DNA of 64,000 bases from Malachius bipustulatus (GCA_910589415.1 OU342630.1:63360186-63424185); one strand, 5' to 3'. Positions 30,525 through 42,339 are shown, counted from the first letter of the stretch. Notes: generated by a model not told the origin, from the letters alone. Made by a program: numbers and translations.

Positions 30525-33500
30525 CTATTCGTCGCTTTTCGGCGGGTCTTCGCCTCGATAAGCCTTCAAATCTTTAGAATGCCAGCGACCTAGGGGATTG
30601 CCTTCTTGGTCCTGTAATTCGTACACTAATTTAGACACTACTTTAGATATCCGACACAGTACGAATTTGGGGGCCAATTTAGCAGCAAAATTCTTTGCGG
30701 CATTCGAAAGTGGGTAGGTATGTTTCCAGACGAGGTCACCCTCGGTGAAAACATCGGGGCGCTTGCGTAAGTCGTAATGTTTCTTACTTACTTCGTAAGC
30801 TTTCTTGAGTCTATCACGTATATCGCTGAAGATAGGAGGTAATTTAGATATGTCTTGTTCTCGATGAACATAAGACAGATCATCAGGTAATTCTAGATAA
30901 TTATCTGAGACTGGACCGTAAAAGGTTCCGTCTACAGGGACATTTCTAGCGAAAAGTAGGAAAGCTGGAGCGTGTTTAGTAACTTCGCTCACCGATAAGT
31001 TAATTGCTTGTGCAACTTTATAAACATTTTTATCCCAATCTTTATGATTGTCACGGATGTAAGATGAGATGGCTGTAAGGATGGTACGATTCGTTCTCTC
31101 GGTCGGATTCACCTGAGATAAATGCCTGGCGCTATACCACAAGTTAACTTCGTAGTTTTTCAGCAAATTAGTAAATAGACTGCTTTTAAAGATTTGAGCG
31201 TTGTCACAAAGCAGAATTTGAGGCACACCGAAAATTAAGAACACTTGGTTCTCAAGAAATTTGGTAACGGCAGCTGCTGTAGCATTAGGCATTGGTTTAA
31301 CCAAAACGAATTTCGAAAACCAATCAGTGACGACTAAAAGTTGGGTGTTTCTAGCCTTGGATCGAGGGAAAGGTCCCATGAAGTCAATAGAGAGAAATTG
31401 GAAGGGAAAATTGATTTTCTTATAATTACCCATGAGTCCTACGCGAGCAGTGTTTGGGGCTTTGTGTGCTCCACAAACCTGGCAGTTTCTCACGTACTTT
31501 TTGACTGAGACAACCATTTTGGGCCAATAATAAACTTCAGAAATTCTCGCCAAAGTTTTGCTTACTCCAAAATGTGCAGAAGTTGGAGGGTCATGGAATT
31601 GAGCAATTATTTCCTCCCGGTTAGGAGTAGGGACAACAATTTTCCAATCAGATAGGTTAGACACGACTTCCACTCGAGGCTTAACATGTTTATAAAGAAT
31701 ATTGTCTTTGATGGTAAAGTCAGGGTATTTCTCAGGAAACTCGGTAACTTTGGAGACCATGTCTTTATACCAATCATCAGGTACAAAGTTTTGAAGAGAG
31801 ATAGAAGAAATAGAACGGGAAAGATAGTCTGCAGGGACATTGCAAGTGCCTTTTCGATGTTTAATGTCGAAATCAAACTGGCTGAGGCGTAAACACCATC
31901 TAGCTACGCGACCCATAGGATCTTTTAACGTGCGAAGCCAGAGAAGAGAGGCATGATCGGTGTAAACTGTAAAATTTGCACCTTCGACATAAGGGCGAAA
32001 ATATTCTATACCAAAGAGGACACCTAAACATTCTCTTTCGGTAACGGTGTATTTCTTCTCGGCTTTCGAGAGCATTCGACTAGCAAAAGCAATGGGGTGT
32101 TCAAAATCTCCCTCAAGTTGAAAAAGCACCGCACCTAACCCGAAATCACTTGCATCCGTCTGTATGCAAAAGGGCTTCGAGAAATCTGGGCTAGCTAGAA
32201 CGGGAGCTGTAGTTAGTCGTTCTTTGAGAAGTTTGAAAGCTTGATCAGCTTCTGAGTTCCAAGTTATTGACTGTCCCTTTTTTCGGTTATGCAGCAAAGC
32301 TGAGATAGGAGCACTGATTGTAGAAAAATCCTTTATGAAACGCCTATAATATTGTAAGATACCTAGGACGTGTCTTACTCCAGTGGTGTTATGAGGAACA
32401 GGGGACTCAATAATCGATTTAACTTTCTCTTCACTAACTCGCAATCCGTTTCTATCGATAATAAAACCCAAAAAGGAGAGAGAATCTCGACAGAAGTGAC
32501 ATTTGTCGAAGTTGACAGTAAGATTAGCGTCTTTTAAACGCTCGTATACTTCCCTTAAAATTTCTAGATGTTTCTCGAAACTATTCGTGGCGATGATTAT
32601 ATCGTCAAGATAAACAAAAACAAATGGCTCCAAAGCTGGACCTAAAATTGTGTCCATAAGTCGTTGCTGGGTTTGAGCACTGTTTCTCAGTCCGAAAGGC
32701 ATTCGTCGGAATTGGAATAAACCTCTCCCGGGGACTACAAAAGCGGTCTTTGGGCGGGATTCTTCGTCCAAAGGAACTTGAAAGAAAGCCTGCTTTAAAT
32801 CGATGGAGGTAAGATAATTAGCGTCTTTGAGCTTGCTCAAGATAGTATCAATTCTAGGCAGGGGATATGAGTCATGTGTGGTGATCTCGTTTAGTTTCCG
32901 ACCATCGAAACACATACGGTATGTTTTGTCTTTCTTGCGGACCAAAAGAACAGGGGACACCCAAGGAGAATTACTTTTTTCGACAATTTCCAACTTAAGT
33001 AATTTATCTACCTCTTCATTTAGATATTGTTGAAGGGTTGGAGATAATGGATATTGTCTCTGTCTAAAAGGCTTAGCGTCTTTTGTTTCTATGGAATGGC
33101 ATAGCACATTGGTTTCAGGGAGTATATCAACACGGGCCAAACTTTTGAATTTGTCTATCGTCGATTCAAGTCTAGACAGGTCGGTAGGAGGTAAACAAGA
33201 GATATCCTGAATCTTATTGATAGCGCAAACCGTAAGTTCATTAGGTAAGATAGGAGATAATGAAGACGAAGGATCACCGGGATGAACTTCGAAAGATTCA
33301 TTTACGAAATTAATCATCATGTTGAAAATACGAGCTACGTCTATTCCCAAGATAATTTGTGGTGATATGGAAGATACCACATGGAATTGGACTTTCTTTG
33401 TGACGTCATCTATGGTCAGGTCAAGTTCAATTATGTCGATAACAGATAGAGGGGAACCGTCAGCATTTTTCAGGGAACACAACAAATCCGAATTTTTGGA

Positions 33501-33992
33501 AGGGATGGGTAGTTCACCCAGAACTTCCTGCATAGTTTCCAAATCACAAACAGAGATATTGGCGCCGGTGTCAAAGAGGGCTGTATAAGGTACGTCACAC
33601 ATTTTGACAGCTATAAATGGTCTATTGTCAACAGGGTTAGATAATAAGATTGGAGCTATTACAGGTATTAAAGAGTCAGCACTTAGTTTGGGTATGTCCT
33701 TTTTAGGAGGTATTCGAAAAGATTCGAAAAAGTTTGCAACTTTTTGCAACCATGATTTCCACTGTTCCTTTTGAATAGTGAAATCAACAAGATAACTGGA
33801 AGATACTAGTGCTGGTCTTTTGGAGAGGGAGGAGACTGATCGTCCTTTGACTTCAAGCTCTTTTCTACAAGGGCTTGCTTTGGGCGGCTTGTCTCTTGTT
33901 GTCGCACTGCACCCTGTTGTGCAACTTCGTCGTTTTTTGAACGAGAAGTGACTTTGAGAGAGTTCAGGAAATCTGCCGAACATGAGGGGCAT
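30525..33992 (-). CDS. pol: Pol polyprotein (protease, RT, RNase H, integrase) of the Ty3-type element
   Basis: 1,155 residues from the first ATG of the frame, although expression is probably by -1 frameshifting from gag, so the true pol part starts near residue 21. Protease: LFDTGANISV (DTG at 141-143). RT: about 330-510, with SIDLKQAFFQVPL (D398) and the YLDD box at 461-464. RNase H: about 606-730, with TDAS (D613), a TERE glutamate (near 652), YTDH (D679) and ADYLSR (D722). Integrase: zinc-binding H800, H807, C837 and C840; the catalytic triad is D870 (SIDFMG), D930 (CDNAQIF) and E965 (NPTERTNR), with 34 residues between the last two. The C-terminus has a GPY/F-like region (about 1105-1145). 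The usual DNG is DNA here. There are no stops. It makes and inserts the element's DNA. Confidence 0.95.
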   Translation of the reverse strand: MPLMFGRFPELSQSHFSFKKRRSCTTGCSATTRDKPPKASPCRKELEVKGRSVSSLSKRPALVSSSYLVDFTIQKEQWKSWLQKVANFFESFRIPPKKDIPKLSADSLIPVIAPILLSNPVDNRPFIAVKMCDVPYTALFDTGANISVCDLETMQEVLGELPIPSKNSDLLCSLKNADGSPLSVIDIIELDLTIDDVTKKVQFHVVSSISPQIILGIDVARIFNMMINFVNESFEVHPGDPSSSLSPILPNELTVCAINKIQDISCLPPTDLSRLESTIDKFKSLARVDILPETNVLCHSIETKDAKPFRQRQYPLSPTLQQYLNEEVDKLLKLEIVEKSNSPWVSPVLLVRKKDKTYRMCFDGRKLNEITTHDSYPLPRIDTILSKLKDANYLTSIDLKQAFFQVPLDEESRPKTAFVVPGRGLFQFRRMPFGLRNSAQTQQRLMDTILGPALEPFVFVYLDDIIIATNSFEKHLEILREVYERLKDANLTVNFDKCHFCRDSLSFLGFIIDRNGLRVSEEKVKSIIESPVPHNTTGVRHVLGILQYYRRFIKDFSTISAPISALLHNRKKGQSITWNSEADQAFKLLKERLTTAPVLASPDFSKPFCIQTDASDFGLGAVLFQLEGDFEHPIAFASRMLSKAEKKYTVTERECLGVLFGIEYFRPYVEGANFTVYTDHASLLWLRTLKDPMGRVARWCLRLSQFDFDIKHRKGTCNVPADYLSRSISSISLQNFVPDDWYKDMVSKVTEFPEKYPDFTIKDNILYKHVKPRVEVVSNLSDWKIVVPTPNREEIIAQFHDPPTSAHFGVSKTLARISEVYYWPKMVVSVKKYVRNCQVCGAHKAPNTARVGLMGNYKKINFPFQFLSIDFMGPFPRSKARNTQLLVVTDWFSKFVLVKPMPNATAAAVTKFLENQVFLIFGVPQILLCDNAQIFKSSLFTNLLKNYEVNLWYSARHLSQVNPTERTNRTILTAISSYIRDNHKDWDKNVYKVAQAINLSVSEVTKHAPAFLLFARNVPVDGTFYGPVSDNYLELPDDLSYVHREQDISKLPPIFSDIRDRLKKAYEVSKKHYDLRKRPDVFTEGDLVWKHTYPLSNAAKNFAAKLAPKFVLCRISKVVSKLVYELQDQEGNPLGRWHSKDLKAYRGEDPPKSDE

Positions 33993-35236
33993 TTAGACTT
34001 ATAGACATTTTTATGACCACAGCCATAACAAAAAACTTTTCTAGGGAGATTACACCTTACATAAGTATGACCTTTGTTGGAACAATTCCAACAGGTGACT
34101 GCAGAAAGGTTAGTAACAGGGATCTTGGTGTTACTAGGTGTAGGTGCACCTTTAGTTGGTGTGCCTCTGGCTTTACGAGAAGAGAAAGAAGCTGGTTCTC
34201 CAGAACATGCTAGGTCTGAATTTAAGAGACTTTGAACCTTCTTAGAGGGAGGGGGGCGATATTGTTGGATAATAGTCCTATTATCTTCTAACTTCTTTCC
34301 AATGGAAATTATGTCCTGAATGTTGTTTACCTCAACAAGGGCAAGATGGTTTTGGAAGTAGGGATGAAGATTTTTCTTGATTATTTTAAATTGCTCCACT
34401 TCTGATGGAGGAGTAGACAATCTCTTAAATAAGCCTTGCATCGAGGCAACATAGATAGCAACTAACTCAAATTCACCATGAGTTCTTTGTTTGATTTCCT
34501 CTAATAGGTCATCATCGTAAGAGAGGGGGAGAAAAGTAATTTTCAATTTATTCTTGAGATCTTCCCAAGAAATAATTGAGCTGGCAACACTGCGAAACCA
34601 AATCAGAGCCTTGTCTTCAAAAAGATCCATTGCCGAATCAAAAAGATCGCGGTCTGAGACATTTCTCGACCTTTGAAGTTCTTTGACCTTTTCTAGAAAT
34701 TGGATCAAATTATCCTTAGAAGAACCAGAAAATTTAATATTCCATTTATAAACTGGAACACTAGGTCTAGAATGAGTGGAGACAGTAGAGCTTGATGCAT
34801 TCTGAGAATTGGGTGAGTTATCAGTTTGGTCTAGGGACTGATCGTTTTTCAGAAGCCATTGACCTTCTAATTCTAAAGCCTCAGAAAATAAATCATCAGC
34901 TAAAGCTTTTGCTTCAGGATCTTGATCAAGTTTGAATCTATTGATTCTAGAGATCACATGATTCAGACGACATTGAATTCTTTGACAGATAGGGTCATTA
35001 AGAGACAAGGGAGCGTCCTGTATTTTGATTTTCAAATCTGCAAGAGTCTTTTTCACCTCTGCAGAATCTTTGTCAAAGGGGTAGACAGATTCGGAAATAG
35101 AAAGAGAATTTTCTTCCCTATTTAACAGGGCACGAAATTGAATTCGTCTTTTCTCCTGTGTACTAAATGGGACTTGTTTTCTAATCGCTATTTCATAAGC
35201 GAGTTCTTCACTTAATAAAGCTTGAACGGGATTCAT
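33806..35236 (-). CDS. gag: Gag of the Ty3-type element
   Basis: 476 residues forming the capsid/nucleocapsid precursor. Residues about 160-330 have the helical capsid layout of Ty3-type Gag (YKWNIKFSGSSKDNLIQFLE, then the WFRS and LPLSYDDDLLEEI segments). A CCHC zinc knuckle CWNCSNKGHTYVRC lies at 382-395. A second Cys-rich module (FCYGCGHKNV...CPSC, 402-419) follows. The frame overlaps pol by 187 nt, with pol in the -1 frame. The slippery site codes for S433-K434-N435. The start ATG at 35236 is the first in a 719-nt leader frame context and has no competitor. Confidence 0.93.
   Translation of the reverse strand: MNPVQALLSEELAYEIAIRKQVPFSTQEKRRIQFRALLNREENSLSISESVYPFDKDSAEVKKTLADLKIKIQDAPLSLNDPICQRIQCRLNHVISRINRFKLDQDPEAKALADDLFSEALELEGQWLLKNDQSLDQTDNSPNSQNASSSTVSTHSRPSVPVYKWNIKFSGSSKDNLIQFLEKVKELQRSRNVSDRDLFDSAMDLFEDKALIWFRSVASSIISWEDLKNKLKITFLPLSYDDDLLEEIKQRTHGEFELVAIYVASMQGLFKRLSTPPSEVEQFKIIKKNLHPYFQNHLALVEVNNIQDIISIGKKLEDNRTIIQQYRPPPSKKVQSLLNSDLACSGEPASFSSRKARGTPTKGAPTPSNTKIPVTNLSAVTCWNCSNKGHTYVRCNLPRKVFCYGCGHKNVYKSKCPSCSADFLNSLKVTSRSKNDEVAQQGAVRQQETSRPKQALVEKSLKSKDDQSPPSPKDQH
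33901..33938 (-). promoter_or_regulatory. -1 ribosomal frameshift signal between gag and pol
   Basis: On the minus strand the heptamer A_AAA_AAC (33938-33932) is in the exact gag phase (TCA AAA AAC). A 6-nt spacer (GACGAA) follows, then a possible hairpin: GTTGCAC (33925-33919), an 11-nt loop, and GTGCGAC (33907-33901), seven pairs including one G-U. Slipping back one base at AAA AAC puts the ribosome in the pol frame. The layout matches canonical retroviral -1 signals. Confidence 0.85.
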
Positions 35237-35955
35237 GATTGAAATCTACTAAAGTCGGTAAGGTAGGGATCGAAAAAGCTATGTGACGCTATGGTGTATC
35301 TTTACACGTAAAGAATTCGTTTATACGTTTGACGTAAAGAATGCTAGGGATACGTCGCAACACTGCTCGTAGCTTTAGCGCTCGTCGGCACTAATACCAA
35401 CAGCTGACTGGAGAGTCAAAGATTAATGGAAACCTAACCTAACTTAATGAGAAAATGGTAAGGTAATTTTCAGGGAAAGATTTTTGGATACAGATTTCAA
35501 AGACAGCTTAACTACAGAGCTCTCGTATCGAGTATCCTCTCCGTACGGAATTAAGCTTCTCTAAAACTTGCTCGAGACATCGCGACGGTATAATCAACCA
35601 CTCCGTAAAGCTCCTTTTTCAAGGTTACCCTTTAGCGGCAGTGTAGCGGTAAGAAAAAGTAGGTATTTTCGCGGCACGGCACTTTGCACAAAGATAATTA
35701 GGTAGGTACACATATATTAGGGAACAATAACGCTTAAAACTAAGTCATGCAAAAGCTTTCAATAAAAAATTCATGCAGTAAGCAACAAGAGAAATTTATA
35801 TAAATATCAAGTGATATCGCAGACAAATCGTAAAGTTCAAATAGTTATGAGATTTATTTTATGAAAATCCTAGATACATAAAAGCCAAAAAAAGATAAAG
35901 ATAAATTGGATTTCTAATTCAAAGAAGTAATCGTTCCACACCGGGGAGTGCCAAT
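35237..35955 (-). other. 5' leader of the Ty3-type element
   Basis: 719 nt between the 5' LTR and the gag start, containing the primer-binding site. It is otherwise without recognised content. Confidence 0.7.
35936..35953 (-). promoter_or_regulatory. Candidate primer-binding site
   Basis: Two bases after the 5' LTR the minus strand reads TGGCACTCCCCGGTGTGG. The leading TGG pairs with the CCA end of a tRNA. The tRNA species is not assigned. Confidence 0.6.
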
Positions 35956-37564
35956 TGCTGCGATCGGGCTAATTAGATTAGGCTCTGGGCCAATTAGAAT
36001 GATTCTTGGCCAATTAAAATTCGATCGTTGTTGAAATAATTGCCGACTTACCTTCGTTGGGCCGAAGTATTAATTGATGCACTAAAATCTCACCCAGATT
36101 TCGTGCGACTGTGGTAACATCAGCAGCATAAAGCGGTACGGTTTAATTACCCCTAAGATATAAGGTACTGGGATGCCAGATGACCTTTTAATTTTGAATA
36201 ATAGATCTAAAGTAACCTGAACTATAAAGGCATCAAAATTCACTCAGGTTATGAGATGTTAATAATTTCCAACTACTGTAGTATCTACCTACTGAATAAT
36301 AAAGTTGATCTTTTAATGTAAAGTATATTTATGAATTCTGTTTACAAAATAACTTATTGAAATTCTATGGTTATGAAATTACTAATTAATTGATCCTGAA
36401 GTTAATCGTAAAATATCTCATTTAACAGTTTAACTGGTAGAGAAAATAATAGATATCTATGTTTCCTTCACATAATAATTGACAAGTTCATTTCAAGTAT
36501 TACTTGAATAATAATGGTAATGATTGTATATCAGGTATTTCAAAGTTATTATTAATATAAGTTTTAATTAATAAAACATCAATCTCTCGACAAGATAAGG
36601 CAATAGAACGACACAAAAAATCCTAACAAATTTCTCTGATATCACTCTGAGCAATAAAAGGTTATGTCACACTTTGCTTACTGATACGACATTTTGCCTT
36701 CCTTGGAATGTCGTGCCGAGACTGGAGAGCGGGGCCCTGGACGAAATCTCAGGATAAGAGACCGTGGTCTCCCTCTGGGGTGGCAGAAAGACTGGTGGAC
36801 GGTGTCGTGTCCCGTGGGAACACGTGCCTAACTCTGGTAGCGTGGTCGTCCTTCGAGGTTAGATGAAACTCGAAAATATGAGGCTCCGAATGATGAGATC
36901 CAGTATTCAGGGGCAGGTAGCAGCAAAACCTTCAGATAATGTAGGAGATTCCTTCCATAAAAGCAGATATTCGGACGTAGAAAGTATGAAAACCAATATG
37001 GCGTCTGTGAAGACAGGTGGGGTTCAACTCCGTAGATAGGTTTTCCGACGAAATAAGATAGTGCCCCAATTGATAGGGTAGGTAGAAAAGAACTATAACA
37101 ATATATAAACTCTATTAGAGAAAGTTTCAGATAGTTTGAACAATTTACTTACCCGATATAATAATCGGTCCTTAGATAAAGAGAAAAGGTAGGGGTGCGA
37201 CTGGTCACTTCAAGCACCAAGAATGGAAGATGGCCGAGCCTGTTCCAGACTCGCGAAAAGGACCAATCCTTTTGCGCAACTCAAAAGGGTGTTAGTTCAT
37301 CTTCCGAAACTACATCACAGCGACATCTGTGTTTCTAGTTAATCGAAAAGGAAGATTGTAAGAGAAAGAAGTTACAGATTGTACTACAAGGTAGGGATCT
37401 TGAACTTGCCTATTTTAGTTAGTTTTACCACTCGGCAACAGGTGGCGATGTTAGTTCAAAATTCATATTTTCGGAACCTTAATAGCAAGGATTTAGACAA
37501 TGATATCTTATTTAATAATATTAAATGGAGCTAATTAAAGAATAAAACCTTTAACGACGTTACA
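35956..37564 (-). repeat. 5' LTR of the Ty3-type element
   Basis: 1,609 bp. It differs from the LTR at 26826 at positions 8, 13, 16 and 42 counted from its plus-strand left end. I saw no other difference by eye. Confidence 0.95.
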
Positions 37565-37568
37565 AGAC

Positions 37569-37995
37569 TTACGACTTTAGCACAGAGAATATTTTTAGAT
37601 GTTTGTTATTGGTAGCCTAGTAAATCAAATTTCATCTTCGAATGTTATTTTCGAAATAATTTTTAACAAAAAAAAAGTTCTTCTGGTTTTTCTGAAACAA
37701 AAATTCAAAAATCAAAAGTAAGCCGATGTGCTCTTTATTATGAAAGTCATCACTGATGAATTATTTTGAGTTCCGAGCAACTTTTTTCGATAATTTTCCA
37801 AAAGAGATGAGTACTTCACCTACACAGAAAACAAAAAGAATGTTCCCAAAAAGGCATGCCAGATTTATTAAACATGAAAATGTGGTAAACTTTATAATTT
37901 AATCAATCAGGCCTGGACCCCTAGTAGTCAAATTTTAACTCGATTTTTTTTCATTTATACCTATTATAAGTATAAATTTATCATGCGACACACTG
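37569..37995. mobile_element. Right half of the TIR element split by the LTR retrotransposon
   Basis: Reverse complement of the arm at 26136-26598: CAGAAAACAAAAAGAATG (37821), GGCATGCCAGATTTATTAAA (37853) and AAATTTTAACTCGATTTTTT (37931). It ends near GCGACACACTG|TA (37984-37998). Confidence 0.75.
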
Positions 37996-37998
37996 TAT

Positions 37999-38659
37999 AA
38001 CAAAATAACAATTACTCCTCGATACCTAACGCTGGCATTGCCCTATATATACATATATTTTTTGTTTAGATTATATAATTTTAATCCTCTCTGTGAATGT
38101 TCAACATTGAACAGTCCGACAGTTTTAATACGCAATAAAAGGGGTTAGGCTAGTGGGCAGATTTAAAGAGAGTAGACGATTAGTGACATGAAACAATGGA
38201 AAAGAACAAACATCTGCCCCCCCCACCCTATGTATGGGGTCCTCAAAACCATCAGCCCGCATTTATGTTCTCTTTGAACATACCTAGGCACAGTGCACAC
38301 TCGTGTCCATCGATCCAGCGATTCTGGCATCAAACATCGAGTCGAGAAATGGTGAAACCTCCCAAGTACGAATATCCCTAAATTTTTTGTATCCTTTATT
38401 TGCATTGTCCATTTGGATTGTTACAACAACTGACTAGTTTCGACTGTAGGTACATTTTAATGATTGCTTTTCTTTTATATTACCTATATTTTTTTAAGCG
38501 GGTCAGTCAGTGAGAAAATTCTCTTTTAATCAACAACAAAAAATCTAAGGTACAAATTTTTTTCCTACAAGGCTTCCCACGGCCCTATTACCAGACATAG
38601 GTTTCTGATTTTTTACCAGTCAACAAGTATCATTTTGCGTATTTGAACTGTGCCTATTA
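37999..38659. other. Non-coding stretch
   Basis: No gene or repeat boundaries are recognised. A C-rich run lies at about 38217-38226. Confidence 0.35.
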
Positions 38660-39281
38660 TACAGGGTGTGTAGATTAATAGATGCAAATAAATTTAGGGG
38701 ATGATTTCTTGGTGAAAATTAAGCAGGGTTTTCAAATGAAAATAAATCATTCATCCCTATCCTATTGCGATACAAACGCTTGAAGGGAGGGGGGGGGGGT
38801 TAAAAAAACTAGTATAATTTTTTGTCAAATACGGCACAAGTTGCAGATATAAAATTAAGTAGGCTTCGTCTGCTATTGAGAATACACTCAGTGGGCAATT
38901 CGTTAATTTTCCCCTGCTGATTTAAGGGGTAGAAAAGGCTTTGCGATCCCTTGATCGTATTTCGGACGTAACTTTTTGTCTTACAGTTGTAGCGCCATTT
39001 TAAAATGAATTTTGGATAGGACGATTTACTTCAAATCGAGCTCCAAATTTAAAAAATTATGTCCTAGGTATATTTTTTTTTCGAAAATTTAATTTTCTTC
39101 GAGAAAAAAAAAAGATTTAATTTAATTTAACATTTATTTCGCATGTAGGAAAATTTGGAAAATTAATAGAATTTAAATACCAGTTTCCTTGAAGATCATT
39201 AAATTTAAAGAAATTGTTAATTTAATTTGGAAAACCCATAAATTTTTTGCACTTATTTATTTGTTTATTCACTCTGTATAT
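38660..39281. mobile_element. Possible element with TA|CAGGGTG ends
   Basis: TATA|CAGGGTGTGTAG at the left and TCACTCTG|TATA at the right give short inverted termini in the same style as the other elements here. The internal arms do not pair clearly, so the assignment is tentative. Confidence 0.4.
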
Positions 39282-42200
39282 TATCAACTACTTGTCTTGA
39301 ATAAAACTCGAGAACTCCCGCAATGGCAAATGTAAAACCGTTCAAACTTTTTTATGCGGACATCTCAATAAGACTCAATACACCGTTCACATTGTGCCGG
39401 TAAGGATGGATCATGTTTGGCAATAATAATAATTGTGGACACTTTCGTTTTGAATGAATGTTGATTGATTATTATTCTTCCATTGAAGTTTATTTAACTC
39501 AATTTAAAATAATCACAATTTATATAACTTCAATAATACCAGCCATTTCACACATCAGAAATTGGATTGATGGAAAATTGATTATTTCCAATTAGTTACT
39601 GTTATTGGATGTAATTTTGAATTTGATATTTTTGAAACGTAACTTCAAATTAATCAGTTTTGCGATGATAAATTTTCATATTTTTAGTCGTACATATAAC
39701 ATACCTACTTACATACCTTACTAATAAAACGTTTTAATCTCCGTTCTTTGTAACTAATCCCGCTCGGGAAAACTAAGAAGTGTTGAGCTATAAAACTCGC
39801 ATATTAAATAAATCTGCGCCTGACTTTACTTTGCGAAAGGCATTAACTTCCTCGGTATACTAGGGCGAATACCGTGCGTTGTAAATTTGATGAAGATATT
39901 TCGTGACGCCGGCTTAAACTAGCTTACACCACTTTGATGAGAGTATTTCAGCCAGTAGCGGTGCTGTAAAATCAACCCCTTTCATTATAAGCGAAAGTTA
40001 TACGACCACCTTGTCATCGACTGGAATATATTTTACCTATGATGATGTCTAAGTTTACTGACGAAAGTTTTCCCTGTTTTTCTCTCTAAATTGACCCTTT
40101 GCGGGGTATGTTCCTGACGGCTACGCCACTGGTAATGCCACTTTAGTTGTTAAGGGTTGGTGATATAATATTGCCCGGATGTAATGCGATGGAATAAATG
40201 AGTACCTACTTACTTTAATTTCGAAAGTAATGTTACGGAACGGTATCTCGGATCTGAATAATGATAAATAATTCTACCAAATGAGTGTATTAGATGGTGT
40301 ATTTGAGCGTGTGGTTTATATTCTGATAACTACTCGCGTTAAGAAATTATATAAAGTCCTTATCTAATCGCTAATTAAATTAAATTAATATTTTATTTGG
40401 TCCCATTTTTTAAATTTAATTTTGTAATTGGATTGAAAAAACAGGAACGTTTGTAGGGACATTTTTTTCGATATGTGTGCGTTTTTTGTTCATAGAGCTC
40501 ACCGTTACATCAATGTTTCCATGAACTTATTTCACCCTTATTACCACAATACTTATAACCTGCTGCTCGGGCGCATAATTCAGTTTCAGTTTAATTAAAT
40601 TCAAAGCTATGCGATGCGCAGCTGTGAAGTTGCTGTTTCAGTGTGCGTCCTTGTGAAAAACCTTGGGGACCTCGCGACGCCCGATTTGCTGCTTTGTACA
40701 TAGAGTTTGGCCTCAAACTGCCTCGGAAACTTGGAATCCGGCAACGGTTTGGTGCACTTAATCTTATTGCCGGCGAAATCTCCGAAATCCCTGAATGTAA
40801 AGTGAAATACATGGGAGTGCTTCAACTGGAACAATCATTATCCCATAGGAGCTTCTTTTGCTTCTCAAAGGATAAAAGCAATGTTCAGTTATACGACCTT
40901 CGGCTTTGAAATAAACGTGCCGTAAGGGCGATTTAAAAAAATACATTCTATTAAAAAAAGTACATTCCTTTGATCTCTTGGACCTTCAAAAAAATTAAAA
41001 AGACTACAAAAAATTGGAAAAGCTATAGATTTTTAATTTAGTGGGATTTATTCTAAATTTCTTCTAGATTTTATTCAATTACAACTTGAGATAAAAAATA
41101 TTAAATAAGCATAATATTTTATTAGATCTGGATATGACGTATTTAGATTAAAGTAAGCTTTGGATGCTTTGAAAAATTGACACAAAAAAGAAAGCATAGC
41201 CACAAAATCTTTAAAAATCTTTAATGATAATGTATGTGAAACAATCTGTCAACTATACTTAGTACAAATTTTTCAAAAGCGTGAAAAGTCGTTAATAACA
41301 GACCGAAGAGTTGAGAAACATGCGCCTGTGATGTGGGAGTAGTAACTCGAGATTTACCTTTGAAAGGCGCAAAGTGGTGAAACCTATGTGGCATAATATG
41401 GTTGAGTGAGATATACCTACGTAATTTCAGAACGTGTGAAAGGGTGCCATTCTCTCTTGAATGCTTTCATTAGATTCCAAGCGCCACCTTCTTGTTTTGC
41501 TCATTTTCCTTCACTTCCGTTATGTTGGGAAGTGTATCTTCTCTAATTCTGTACGACTTTTGTGGAGAAACATGAAGTACATATACCTTCCTTGCAGACG
41601 CTGTCTGAAAAGAATAATGTTGCTAGAAAATGGTCATTATAACAGAAATCTCCTCTCAATGGTAGAATTGTTTTTCTTCTTCTATATCTGAATCTTATCT
41701 TTCGTGGTGCGTTCTTGTCGAGTTCAGTAATGAGTTTGTATGAAAAAAATAGTGCATGCTGTATAAAATTTAAACAAAAAATTAAGCCCATCGCTCTTAT
41801 TAAAATTGCTATTATCCATAATATTCTTGACGTCAAAGTCAGTTTTAACAGTCGTGTAATTCTATGTTGGCAATCTTTAGAGCTTAGACTTTAAAAAAGT
41901 AAAGCTTAATTTTTAAATAGTAAAATTAGAAATTTGGCAAAGGCGGAATGTGTGATTGCTGATCAAAAAAAAAAAAAAAAAAATACAATAGATCAACAAA
42001 ATTTGATTATGGTGTCTTTTTGATTTTTACTGGCCCTTTTTGGGAATTCTACGTACTGCGGAAATGTTCAAATTACTTGAATTTGATTGAGATTCAGCTA
42101 TGAGTTTTGCGTAAGCCGACCGAAGTCTTGTGTCACTGTTTATTCTCCCAAAAAGGGTAATCGTTGGATGTAAGTGCGTTCCATTATAATAGTACATTAT

Positions 42201-42339
42201 TGCAGAAACATTCAAAATCAGCATACAGAACAAAGGTACTGTTAACAGGTAGCTTTTAATTTTTTTTATTGAAAAATCACATGCACTGCCTGATATGGAT
42301 GAGCTATTGCGGCTCGACGTGCATTTCTGGCCGGCCTCG
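39282..42339. other. Long stretch without a recognised gene
   Basis: AT-rich, with an A run at about 41967-41984. A GC-richer island at about 40600-40910 has open frames on both strands (for example 40643-40909), but none shows a motif I know. It may be a decayed mobile element or an unrecognised exon. Confidence 0.35.

Larger units (their letters stand above)
26826..37564 (-). mobile_element. Complete Ty3-type LTR retrotransposon, 10,739 bp
   Basis: The LTRs are 26826-28434 and 35956-37564 (1,609 bp each). In element orientation they begin TGTAACG and end GCAGCA. The 4-bp target duplication AGAC stands at 26822-26825 and 37565-37568. The order on the minus strand is 5' LTR (35956-37564), primer site, leader, gag, pol, a long 3' non-coding region, a polypurine tract and the 3' LTR. 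RT, RNase H and integrase follow the Ty3 order with integrase last. Gag and pol are uninterrupted and the LTRs are nearly identical, so it looks recently inserted and possibly competent. No envelope gene is seen. Confidence 0.95.

Noticed and set aside
32827..33588. Plus-strand frames antisense to pol
   Set aside because: Shadow frames of the intact pol gene.
40643..40909. Open frame in a GC-richer island
   Set aside because: Overlapping frames on both strands are equally open and none shows a known motif or splice context. I keep it only as an unassigned island.
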